From: Rosa chinensis
Lineage: Eukaryota; Streptophyta; Magnoliopsida; Rosales; Rosaceae
DNA: 64,000 nucleotides
Direction: 5' to 3'
Assembly: GCF_002994745.2 (NCBI RefSeq)
Contig: NC_037088.1
Coordinates: 49,009,897-49,073,896, forward strand
The translations under genes and the position numbers were made by a program. The notes below the pieces were generated by a model that was not told the origin of the DNA, did not search any database, and was given only the letters and a program-made list of their open reading frames with translations. Positions 22,312-32,239 of the stretch are shown here, one piece after another; positions within the stretch are counted from its first letter, which is position 1; every line of letters begins with the position of its first letter.

Positions 22312-23429
22312 TTACAGTATCTAGAATAATTGTTAAAAACATTGCCGTTAGTTAACCTTGATCGACCATTCATAATCTCCATAACCCTAGCACTACCCTC
22401 TTCCAAATTTTAAGTCAACCAAGAGCAATTCCAAATCAATTTCATTCTATTCAACCACATATCAATATCACCATAATATTAACAAGAATAACTGTATTCA
22501 TTCTACTTCATAAAATCCATAAAACCTCAACTTCAATAAAACATAGTTCACGATCCAAAGCCCGACCCTTACCATTTCGCCTTTTCTTTACTGCCAAGAA
22601 TCTCGATATAAAGCCAATCTCCTACTCTTCAGTGCCCCTTAACACAAATTGAAAGCAACGATATCAATATCCTATCAAACATCATATAACTTTGTCCACA
22701 ACGGGGGTCGGAACCTAACCTTCCAAAGTCCTCATCACTGAGTAATGGATTTCCCATTTCCTGCATCCAATTCCAAGCTTAAGGTTCCATACACCCAATA
22801 CACAGATTTCACCAAAACCTCACAATCAAAATTGAACACATTACGTTAGGGTTCCATTCCACAACAGCCAGAAGCTCCAACCTAAGCAAAGAAACGACAG
22901 TTTACCTAATAGAGGCGCCTGGGAATCCAGTGACGGAGCTGTGGTGGTCCACATGCCAGTGGCAGAGCGTGCGGCAGCTCTGGCCGGAACTGGAGGTCGG
23001 GGTTTTGGGATTTGGTAGCTCGTAAAATCCTGACTCGGGTTATCGTGGTCGTGCAGCTCGAATGTGGCCAGAGATTAAAGAACGAAGAGCCACAGAGTCG
23101 ACGTCTCCGGCGACGCCGTGTGCGGTGGCTTTCGGGCCTCAGTAGTCGACAAAACTTCTGGGTTTGAAAGTTCAGATTGTTCTGGGCACGATGGTAGCGG
23201 AGGTGTATTGAAAAGATAGCCAGAAACCGACGAAGATCAAGGAGTAAGGCGGTGGAACTGTGATTCTCCCGTGCGGTGGCTGCAGGAGGTGCATGGTGAC
23301 GGTATGGCTCGGGCTCTGATCAGATTTAGGGGTTGCATCAATTGATGGTGGCGGTTTTGTGAAATGGTGGCCGGAGGTGGTGGTCTCCGGTGATGGCAGA
23401 GGAAGAGAAGAAGAAGAAGAAAGGTCGGG

Positions 23430-23431
23430 GA

Positions 23432-23458
<27 letters not shown>
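23430..23458. repeat. (GA)n microsatellite
   Basis: A GA run just downstream (minus-strand sense) of the LTR TATA box. It corresponds to a CT-rich initiator-like tract on the minus strand. Confidence 0.9.
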
Positions 23459-23462
<4 letters not shown>

Positions 23463-23484
23463 ACGGCCAAAAGAGAGAGAAGTG

Positions 23485-24120
23485 AGTGAGAGAAAATCTT
23501 TAAATACCAGAAAGCGTGAAAAGTCTATTTTGCCTATTTTGCCCTTTCAAAAGTTTCCGAAAAGTCCGTAAAAGAATTAAAATTCCGTAGACCGTAACTT
23601 ATTCAAAAGAATTCCGATTTTTGCGTGCTTCGTGTCTACAAACTCCGCTTAATACCTTCTACAACTTTCATGAAGAAAGTTTTCTCAAAATCGGAACCAA
23701 ACAAAAAGTCAATTTTTGTAGAAGATTGAACGAAGGTAAAAGTAAAATTCTTAATCATTTACCATCCGAATTACTGGTAAATGGATAAATTTTAGGAACA
23801 GAGTGAGAGAAAAACTTTAAATACCAGAAAGCGTGAAAAGTCTATTTTGCCTATTTTGCCCTTTCAAAAGTTTCTGAAAAGTCCGTCAAAGAATTAAAAT
23901 TCCGTAGACCGTAACTTATTCAAACGAATTCCGATTTTTGCGTGCTTCGTGTCTACAAACTCCGTTTAATACCTTCTACAACTTTCATGAAGAAAGTTTT
24001 CTCAAAATCCGAACCAAACAAAAAGTCAATTTTTGTAGAAGATTGAACGAAGGTAAAAGTAAAATTCTTAATCATTTACCATCCGAATTACTGGTAAATG
24101 GATAAATTTTAGGGACAGAG
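23485..24120. repeat. 317-bp tandem duplication at the LTR 5' end
   Basis: Two copies with an exact offset of 317 bp (ATACCAGAAAGCGTG at 23,504 and 23,821), differing at only a handful of positions. Each copy carries the minus-strand TATA-like TATTTAAA and the ACAACTTTCATGAAGAAAGTTTT block that also occurs in the solo LTRs (about 40,570, and mirrored at about 9,793). The near identity shows the duplication is recent. Confidence 0.93.
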
Positions 24121-24139
24121 TGTAACATTTTAAACCCAA

Positions 24140-25552
24140 AAAAAAAAAAAGATTATACAAGCCCTATAATGCTCTACATGAGATTATAAGTAAAAAGATC
24201 TATATTCTCTACGTGATTCATTTATGAGAGATGATTGTCTTGGAATTGACAATGTATGCCCCAGAAGTGGCATGAGTACCAAAATCAATAAGCTTATTAT
24301 AGCTAATGCATATATGAATTTGTGAGATCTATGATTAATGATCATCGATGATAATTTACATATGGTAGCTACCAAAAAATCTTTTAAGGGTTGTATTTAT
24401 GTTATACCACGTTTCATTATGGATGTCGACAAAGTATATTATTGGCCAAATTTGAAAGATGCAATTCCAATGAAATTGAATACTTGAAACGTGATGAAAT
24501 ACTTTGACCTTTAACCCTACAAGTTACAAAATGGTATTTACTAAAGTAAAGATAAATCACTACGACACAATGTCTATTTATAGAGACATGAGATTGTGAA
24601 TATATTCCCTTATACGAATGACAATTTTCTATAAATACAGTGTTACATATAGCAGTTATATTGACAATAGATTTATGGCACATTGTCATCATATATTATG
24701 AAGATCTTAAAGACAAATTGCTAAAAGCAAAATCTCAAAAGTAAAGTGTCATTATAAGCCTATTGCTTATCAAATCCTTGAAGGATTCAAATGCAAGTCC
24801 ATGAATGGTTGAAAGAGCCTGAAGCTCACTCGTGGAATCAAATAGTCTAAAACTGGCTCATATGTACGCATTTCGTTCTAATCAACGTAATCTAAATTGC
24901 CTTAATGAGTACTATGACGAGACTACTATTGAATTCGAATTATGATCATAGTGTTGCAACATATTCTAACTTTCGCAAAGTTTTGAATTACTTAGAGCTC
25001 TTGAAGACTTATATGAGATGCATCAATACACAAAGATATTGATGTGTATGGCTAGGTATGCCATGATTTTTCAAAGTTTTAAACTATACAAAGCAAAATG
25101 TGTCAATTTCTTTATATTGTTTAGCTATTTCTTTGTGTATGAATTTGAGCATATGAGATTGTTTCTAACCTTATCATATGAGGTAAGGCTTATTGAAAAT
25201 CGTCTAGCTTTGTTGGTATTGATTAAAATTTGCAGGTATGAAAATTTGTAATGAGCCCCTATATGCAAAGCACACATGGTCTCACTTCAGTGATAGACAC
25301 ATCAAACTACTATACATGGTATATGTAGCTTATCGCATACATAAATGAGGCTTGTAACAATCAGGGGGAGATTCTCATCACTGGAGCATCTAGATGCATG
25401 CTACCTAGGACATATGAGTGTTGTGCTCTTTTTCTCCTTCGACCAGGGTTATTTTTGTCCCATTGGATTTTTGTTACCTAGCAAGGTTTTTAACGAGGCA
25501 ACAATAAGCACGTCTAATATCATCATTCATTAGTGGACATCTAAGAGAGAGG
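24140..25552 (+). mobile_element. Decayed Copia retrotransposon internal region (3' part)
   Basis: From about 25,350 the sequence carries features usually found just before a Copia 3' LTR: AATCAGGGGGAGATTCTCATC, then a GTTGTGCTCTTTTTCTCCTTCGACC block, then CCTAGCAAGGTTTTTAACGAGG and GGACATCTAAGAGAGAGG (polypurine tract). The upstream 1.2 kb has no open pol frame; some segments resemble frame-broken coding sequence. The left limit is uncertain. Confidence 0.65.
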
Positions 25553-25716
25553 TGTTGTAAATATTATTATCTATGTGGCTGTCCACGTAAATACTTATTA
25601 GTTATGTACTTTTATGTAAACTCTACCTCTATATAAATAAGGCTAATGAGACTGAATGAGAATATTTCTACTTCCTCTCAACTATTCTCTCTTTATCTTC
25701 TCTGTATTTTATAACA
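25553..25716 (+). mobile_element. Copia 3' LTR (164 bp)
   Basis: It begins TGTTGTAAATATTATT directly after the polypurine tract AAGAGAGAGG and ends CTGTATTTTATAACA (TG...CA). A TATA-like CTCTATATAAATAAGG lies at about 25,627-25,642, with CT-rich sequence after it. The matching 5' LTR was not found in the window, so the element is truncated upstream. Confidence 0.8.
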
Positions 25717-26527
25717 ATAATTAATTTGTCACAATTTAACTTGCCTAAGTCAAACCGTGTCAGCACGTTTGACTTCCCAATGATAATTTGACACATCGCC
25801 TCGTAATTATTTTAATTGAAAAGTTATTTTTTTCGTTAATCTGTGAAAAGACATTTTTAGGTTTCACTTCATCTTCTTCGATGACGATGTTGGTATAGAT
25901 ACCTCTCAGACACAAATAACGGAAGCACAAAGCTCATTAGCCACTTAAAGTAATGCCAATAAAGCCCAGACATGATGCCGATATCATACACTTGTGGTAT
26001 CGGGTGGACCACAGCTAGTCCTACATTGGAAACAAATAGGTGACAAGTTCATCCCCACATTATAAATACATGTCTCTCCACTCATTCTCATTGACCAAAA
26101 AAAAAAACTTTTATTCTCATTTTTCAAAATTGATGATCATACAAACCAAAACCAAACCCCAATTTCACCAAAAGCAAAACAATGGAAAACCCATAGTACG
26201 TTTGACGCCAGCACTCCCCTCTTGTATATTTATTTCGTCATTTTGATGATATCATGACGCCATCAGTTACAAGCCAGACTCACTACTGAGGGAAGATCCT
26301 TATAGAGTTATAGTTTAACTTGTAACAAACTTCAATTCTCTCATCTGTCAATTTTGTATAATTTGTGATCTCTGTCTGTGTGGAACAGTCAAAATTTTAA
26401 TATTATTAACCTCAAATTTATTGCATGCATTACCCAATGTCCAATATGATCTTGTGTTATACAGACAAGGATACATGATGAAGTGTAGACTTACGCGCTT
26501 TTATTTCAAATATTATTCAAATTAAAT
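25717..26527. other. Non-coding interval, nothing recognised
   Basis: AT-rich sequence with no supported gene. The frame 26,040-26,246 is short and without a motif. Confidence 0.5.
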
Positions 26528-26543
26528 TTGCATACAGTTGGGG

Positions 26544-27544
26544 TAGAACGCGCCCCACGCGCGAGCTAAAAAAGAAAAAACAAAAGGAGAGTTTTCTCTC
26601 CCGGCCGTACGCCGGTGGCTCCCCCGCCGCTGCGTTATGGTCCGGGAGGGGAGTTTTGTTTCTGCGTAGTGATGGGGGTCCATGGCAGTGGCGAGGCTCT
26701 AGGTTGGTGGATGGGTTGTCGGCTCCGGGTGTAGTCGGATCGATCTCGATCTGCTACCCCGGTTCATGGAGGTTTTGTGGTGGTGGTGCAGCGAATGATT
26801 TTGGGGCTCTGGCGGTGCTCTCTTTCGCCACCATCCCTGCGTGTTGGGCTGTGGTTGTCCTGATCTAGATGCGATGGTGCTGATCCTGGAGGGGACCTGT
26901 CCGATCTCGTTTTTGGATATGTGGGGGTTGTCAGCCTAGTGCTGGGGTGGTTTTTTGTGACGTGTCAGGGCGGAGCTGCGGCGAAGGGTTTTAGCATGAT
27001 GCTGTTTTGACGTGTGGCTTTGGCCTAGTGGCGTTGGCGTTTCTGGCGGTCGGTGGATCTGCTGGTTATGCTTGGCCGTGGCTGAGAGTGGTGGTCTTTA
27101 GGCTGAGCTTGATTCTTGGGCCTCTCTGATGTTTTTTCTTTTTGTGTTCTGTTGTTATTTTTTGGTAGTTAGTTTTCGGTGGTTGTTTTGGTAAGAATAA
27201 CTCCCTCCTCTTATGAGCGAGGGTTAGGGTTTTGGTCTGGTCTGCTAGCGGTGCTTTCTGGCTATCAACGTGACGATGAATCACCCTTACACGTGGTCTG
27301 GCTGTTTTGGACACGGTGTCCGAACGGGTGAAAACAGTTCATCGTTTATGTTTCTGGTGATGTTGTATCGCCATAGTTAGGTTTGGTTAAGGTTTAAGTT
27401 TGGTTAGGGGTTGGGTCTTTTTGACTCATGTAAGTCACTGGTGGTGATGGTCCCGTAACTTTGGTTTCGATGATATTGTAACCTGTATGGTTATTTGGTT
27501 ATTAATAGAAGGTGGTACTTTTCTCAAAAAAATTAAAAAAAAAA
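26544..27544 (+). mobile_element. Non-autonomous poly(A) retroposon, ~1 kb
   Basis: The element ends in an A-rich tail (CTCAAAAAAATTAAAAAAAAA) and is flanked by imperfect duplications TTGCATACAGTTGGG (26,528-26,542) and TTGCTTATAGTTGGG (27,545-27,559), two mismatches in 15, as left by LINE machinery. The body is GC-rich at the 5' end and T/G-rich later, with no endonuclease, RT or ORF1 frame. Its termination region ends GTTATTAATAGAAGGTGG before the tail. The frames at 26,656 and 27,066 are not supported as genes. Confidence 0.8.
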
Positions 27545-27559
27545 TTGCTTATAGTTGGG

Positions 27560-27976
27560 TCCGAGAAAATTGCATTTGCATTAGAAAACATATTAACTCA
27601 AAGTTCAAAATGTGATAGATAAATGAACACGTCGTCTCATCTATTTGTCGTCCAATTTGAGCTCTCATACTTTCACCTATGTAAAACAAATTTGATAATC
27701 CTCATTGCAGTTTTGTAATTTCAGAGAGGCAGAAGGTCTGAGGTTATTCTTAGAATAATGTTAGCTTGATGACCCAATTTTCATTTTCAAGTTTCAACGA
27801 TGACCAATTAACAAAGACATAGCACTATATTGGATATGACGCAAAATAATATATAAAGACTGATTCAATGGCAGTACCGTGGTACCTCATTTGCAAAGGA
27901 AAGGACAAAAACAACTTAATCATGTCGTGATTTAATTATATATACCAAGTTTGATTAAGGAACTCCAAAAGCATGC
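27560..27976. other. Non-coding interval, nothing recognised
   Basis: AT-rich sequence between two insertions. No frame, RNA or repeat was recognised. Confidence 0.5.
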
Positions 27977-27984
27977 CTTTTTAG

Positions 27985-28211
27985 TAGGACAGGCAAAAAA
28001 CCTAAAAGCCCGAAAATCCGGCCTGACCCGCGTTGACCCGACCCGTACGGTCCGGGCCTTGTTCAGATTTGGGAGAAACAGTTCGGGCTAGGGTTGAGAT
28101 ATATAAAAAACGGTTCGGGCCCGGGCCTTGAATATCATTATATAGAAAGCCCATAAGGCCCGTTAGTACTCTTTTTTTGGGCTGATTCAGTACCCACCCT
28201 AGCATATATAT

Positions 28212-28247
<36 letters not shown>

Positions 28248-29200
28248 CTAAACGTCTAACCCTACCTTTCCTTACCTTCCCATCTCTTTCCTCTCTTTCT
28301 AGCTGCACACTTTCTTCTCTTCCTCTTCTAGTCTACTGAGGAGTCTCTTAGAGCTGGTCTATGTGAGATTTAATTGAAGGAAACCAGCCCATCACGCACA
28401 ATGCATATATCCCATTGCTTATTCTTCTTCTAACTAAGGTATATGGTATACCTCCATCTTCTTCTTCTTCTAGTCTCACCCGTCTTTTTCTTCTAGTCTC
28501 TTCTGGTTTTGAAGTTTTTCTCTTTCTGCAGGTCTTGGTTGGTCTTTGATTCGCATTTATGCAAGATCTCAGAGTCTTTGAAGAACCCAAGCAAAAACGG
28601 AGCAACCATCGGCGTCGTTTTGATGTTGATTAGTTAATCGATTTGTTTTTTTTTTTCTTTGTAAAAATCAGATTTGTTAGCTATTTTGTTCAATTAATAA
28701 CTATATAAGCATGGAGATCTTTGTTTAGTTTATTCGTTTTGTTCAGTTATTACTGCTAAAGGCATCCAGTTGTGGAACCAAGTCAATCAACAAGCTACAG
28801 ATTTTGTGTTGGTTTTTTGTTAATGGAGGCCGTCAAGCCCAGAAAAATGAAAGAAAAAAATCCCTACTCAGCGGAAGCTGGTACAACGATCCGTGGCCTC
28901 GCTAGGCCATGAATATTATCTATCCGAACAAATGGAGAATAAATGGAAAATTTTTGTCCAATCTGCAGATGCAGATCTCTTCGTTCTGTTGAAATTTTGT
29001 TTGTTTTTTTTGTTTTTCACTAATTTTCGAAAATAGCAAAATTGGGCCCGAAAAACCCCGAAATCCAGCCCGAAAAAAAACGGTTCGGGCCTAATCCGGT
29101 CCCAGTTATTGAAACACATCATTTGGGCCCGGCCCGAAGTAGTGTGGACGGGGTTTGGGCCCATAAAATTTAAGCTAAGCCCGGCCCGTGCCCAGCCCTA
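27985..29200. mobile_element. Non-autonomous hAT transposon
   Basis: A perfect 8-bp TSD CTTTTTAG (27,977-27,984 and 29,201-29,208) flanks a 1,216-bp element. The termini TAGGACAGGCAA and (mirrored) TAGGGCTGGGCA are imperfect inverted repeats of the hAT kind. Subterminal GGCCCGGGCC- and CGGTTCGGGC-type repeats cluster at both ends. A (TA)n run lies at about 28,210-28,243. The middle has a CT-rich, promoter-like stretch (28,260-28,330). There is no transposase frame. The open frames 28,002-28,205, 28,348-28,605 and 28,916-29,164 lack motifs. Confidence 0.92.
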
Positions 29201-29208
29201 CTTTTTAG

Positions 29209-29721
29209 ATCTTGCCAAAGAAACTTTTCAAATTCAAGTAATTGCAAATTATGTGATGATATTTTAGATCAGTTCTCCTCATAAATTATCAAAGAGTTTG
29301 ATAGATTATAATTTGGGAGCTTCTATTCATACCTCCAAAATTAGCATTTAAATCTTCTTTTTTTAAGTAATGATTGACTTTGTCAACTCACATAAAATGA
29401 CAAATAAAGACACAACATGGAAAAATGATAATAATAAATATAAATTCTCTTCTTACCTCCCCACCATCTTTGATAAACTGAGCTATGTATTCATGTTTCA
29501 TTTTACCCAGCAAAAAAAATAAGAAGAAGATGAAGAAAAAGCTATTCTTTTTCTGTCATTTGGATTTCACATATGATAACTTCAAATTTTATTGTAATTA
29601 TATTCATTTTTTCATGATTCAAGAATCAATTTTGAAAACCTACCTAAAATCATATGCAAACAATATAGTAAAAGCGATGTTTCAAAATTGTATCTATTGT
29701 ATGGTAGCTTGGTTGTGGCCA
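29209..29721. other. AT-rich interval, nothing recognised
   Basis: No supported gene. The frame 29,485-29,757 is low-complexity (Lys/Phe-rich) and runs into the adjacent MITE. Confidence 0.5.
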
Positions 29722-29730
29722 TTAGTCTTT

Positions 29731-30392
29731 AGGGGAAATATCACCAATGGTCACTAAGTTATGACTTATTCGACACGTAACTCACTGTATTTTTAACAAT
29801 ATCACTTAACTCACTCAGTTTCACATCCGTCTTTCACTTAACTCACTGTCGTTAATTCTACCGTTAGCCGTCAAAATTGAGGGTATATTTGTCAAAACAC
29901 TTAAAAATCATTTTTAACTTAAAAAAACTACATTTATTAGACTTTTTTCAATTTTTTTAAATTTCTGAAATTTCTAATAAAAAATAATTTTTTTAACTTA
30001 AATATAATTTGAAAAAAAAAATTGTCTTTTTAAAAAAAATAAGTTAGGAATGCATTTTTTTAGTGTTTAGACAAAGATACCCTCAATTTATATATATTAA
30101 ACTTTTTTCAATTTTTTAAATTTCTGAGATTTCTAATAAAAAATATTTTTTTTAACTTAAATATAATTTGAAATTTTTTTTTGTCTTTTTTTAAAAGTTA
30201 GAAATGCATTCTTTTAGTGTTTAGACAAATATATCCTCAATTTTAATAGTTTTTAACGGCAGAATTAACGACAGTGAGTTAAGTGAAAAACGGATGTAAA
30301 ACTGAGTGAGTTAAGTGATATTGTTGAAAATACATACAGTGAGTTAAGTGTCGAATAAGTCATAACTCAGTGACCATTGGTGATGTTTTCCC
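29731..30392. mobile_element. Mutator-like MITE with long terminal inverted repeats
   Basis: Long inverted arms (GGGGAAATATCACCAATGG... versus ...CCATTGGTGATGTTTTCCC; both arms contain ACTCACTGTCGTTAATTCT) span about 150 bp each. The TSD is TTAGTCTTT (29,722-29,730 and 30,393-30,401); one further base (A) also matches. A 9-10-bp TSD points to Mutator-like elements. The interior holds two diverged copies of a ~155-bp AT-rich block. It is a different family from the MITE at 6,463. Confidence 0.9.
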
Positions 30393-30401
30393 TTAGTCTT
30401 T

Positions 30402-31040
30402 ATCCAGATCTTTAGTCTTTTCATTAGCATGTAATTGTGCATGCTCATGTTCTTAAGTTTTCATCTGCATTTTTTGTCGTCATGTTAGAATCCTAATCAA
30501 GATGAATGGCATGTTTTCAACCTCATGCAACACCTTTGTTCAGACTTTCGAAAGAAACAGTATAAATGGGTACTTTCTCGTTGAAATGAATTCTGATTAT
30601 CCCTTCCTGAGGTTAAACCTCAGTTTTAATATGAGATGCAATCATCTTCCTATTACTCAAAGCAGAGACGTTCAAAAACCTAGGTATAAATCCATCATTG
30701 CCATAATCAGTAGCTAGCAATAGCTCTCCTTAATTGTGTTAGACTCTCAAGAAAAGTTCTTTATCGTTTGGTGGTTGAAGCATGGGAGTGGAACTCACTC
30801 GGTGGTCGCTTGAAATTCAATGTTTTTGTTGAAGAACCGTAAGTTTGATGATTATATATGGGCTAATGACATTTAGGAAAAATTAAGGAGGTGTACTTAG
30901 CAAATTGAGTATTTGAAAAGTAAGTTAGAGGTCTAGTATACAAGGAGGTTCAAATGCCAATTTCGAAGGTATGAATAGAACACCCTTATAATTTTTTTTT
31001 AAGGAATTAACAAAAAAAGTAACGAAACAAATTAATGGCC
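30402..31040. other. Non-coding interval, nothing recognised
   Basis: No supported gene. The frame 30,502-30,717 has no recognisable motif. Confidence 0.45.
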
Positions 31041-31137
31041 CAGTGGTGTTCACCTGGTCAGTTACTGACCAAAGAATTTATGCTCAATAACCCTTAGATT
31101 TACATCAAATGGTGGAAAACAAAATACTTCAACTTAA
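31041..31137. mobile_element. Half copy of the TTCACCTGGTCAGT MITE
   Basis: It starts at TTCACCTGGTCAGTTACTGA and matches the inverted right half of the complete element at 44,646-44,812 (TGCTCAATAACCCTTAGATT, CATCAAATGGTGGAAAACAA). The opposite terminal repeat is missing, so it is truncated. Confidence 0.7.
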
Positions 31138-31183
31138 GAATTTATGCTCAATAACCCTTTGACGTGATGCTTTTATAATTATC

Positions 31184-31383
31184 ATTGTATACGATAAATG
31201 TCTGCTCACTTAAGAGACAGTTTTTAAAGGACTGTGAGAGACAAGTGAATCTGACGGCTGAAAATAAATACGCAGTTTTAAGTTGTTATAATTTCTGCTT
31301 TTATATTTAATGTGGTTGAGATGCATTTGTCCCTCACAGTTCCTTAAAACTGTCCCTTACATGAGCAAATCTGGTATACAATA
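31184..31383. mobile_element. Small MITE with ~55-bp terminal inverted repeats
   Basis: ATTGTATAC...CTGCTCACTTAAGAGACAGT...GGACTGTGAGAGACA at the left is mirrored by TGTCCCTCACAGTTCC...ACTGTCCCTTACATGAGCA...GTATACAAT at the right. It is about 200 bp, with no coding sequence. The TSD is unclear, so the superfamily is left open. Confidence 0.75.
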
Positions 31384-31660
31384 ACCTACCAATGAAACTA
31401 ATATGTTCTTACAATAACCAACCGGTCTATTATTACTCTTACTGACTTACTACAATGATAAACTATCTTCATGCAGATAGAATGACCTACCAATGAAACT
31501 AATCTATTATTATATGAAATTAATCTACAATAATGTCATCGAAGGAGACCCCATCCTACTACAAAATTAAAAAGAGAGCTTTTGTGGAAAGAAAGTAGAA
31601 AAAATCAGTATATGCCACCACATGGGCGGCTGTGGGGGATCTCAGTATATACTCTATTAA

Positions 31661-32046
31661 GACCATCTCCAACGGAAGTGTCAATTGACACTTGGATACA
31701 CCAACAATTATAAATGGTAGAAAATGGAACTCCAATGATATTGTCAAATCCTACATGGATTTAACAGATCCTATCTCAATGTCAAATTTGACATAGCTAC
31801 TAGGTTCTGTCATTTAATATTTTAATATATAAGGACCCATTAGGTGAAAAGCTTTATGAGAGAGTTTCAGAAGTTTGTTAAACAAATGGACCCACAAGTA
31901 GTTTGAACATATAATATAACAATATCATTTTTAACTCATCGGTTGGAGTTGATATGTTTGCAAGATTAGTCAAAATATTATTTGCCATATCATGTGTCAA
32001 ATTTAAATTTGACACAAGCTCAAAGACATTTCCATTGGAGATGCTC
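31661..32046. mobile_element. MITE with GACCATCTCCAACGG termini
   Basis: The termini GACCATCTCCAACGGAAGTG and (mirrored) GAGCATCTCCAATGGAAATG, with internal TTGACAC/GTGTCAA repeats, define a 386-bp element. The flanking bases TAA and AAA could be a 3-bp PIF/Harbinger duplication with one mismatch, but this is weak. It is non-coding. Confidence 0.75.
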
Positions 32047-32080
32047 AAAGCTGATCTAGTGCAAAGCCGGCGGGTTCTCT

Positions 32081-32120
32081 CCCCTTTCATATAAGTTGCC
32101 CCCCTTTCATATAAGTTGCC
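32081..32120. repeat. 20-bp perfect tandem duplication
   Basis: CCCCTTTCATATAAGTTGCC occurs twice head to tail with no mismatch. Confidence 0.95.
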
Positions 32121-32239
32121 AAATGTCACTGAATAGCATTATGCTTCAAATCGATCATTCACACTAAACAAACCCATAACAAAATCATAGGTTAATTTTA
32201 TATATATTATGAAAAACTGACAAAAACAAACTACAATGA

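Larger units (their letters stand above)
8460..24127 (-). mobile_element. 5' LTR (~4 kb) of a minus-strand retrotransposon, split by nested insertions
   Basis: On the minus strand this starts TGTTACACTCTGTCCC (24,127 downwards) and ends against the PBS at 8,446-8,457. It is interrupted by a solo LTR (9,602-12,952), a CACTA element (13,764-21,984) and a Tourist MITE (22,111-22,311). Removing these leaves about 4 kb. The flanks of each insertion rejoin to continuous sequence of the same character (AT-rich TAAATC/CTCGATAAATC stretches on both sides of the solo LTR). A minus-strand TATA-like TATTTAAA lies at 23,499-23,506, followed by a CT-rich then GC-rich leader. A TSD at the far end could not be tested because the left part of the element is decayed. 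Confidence 0.7.
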
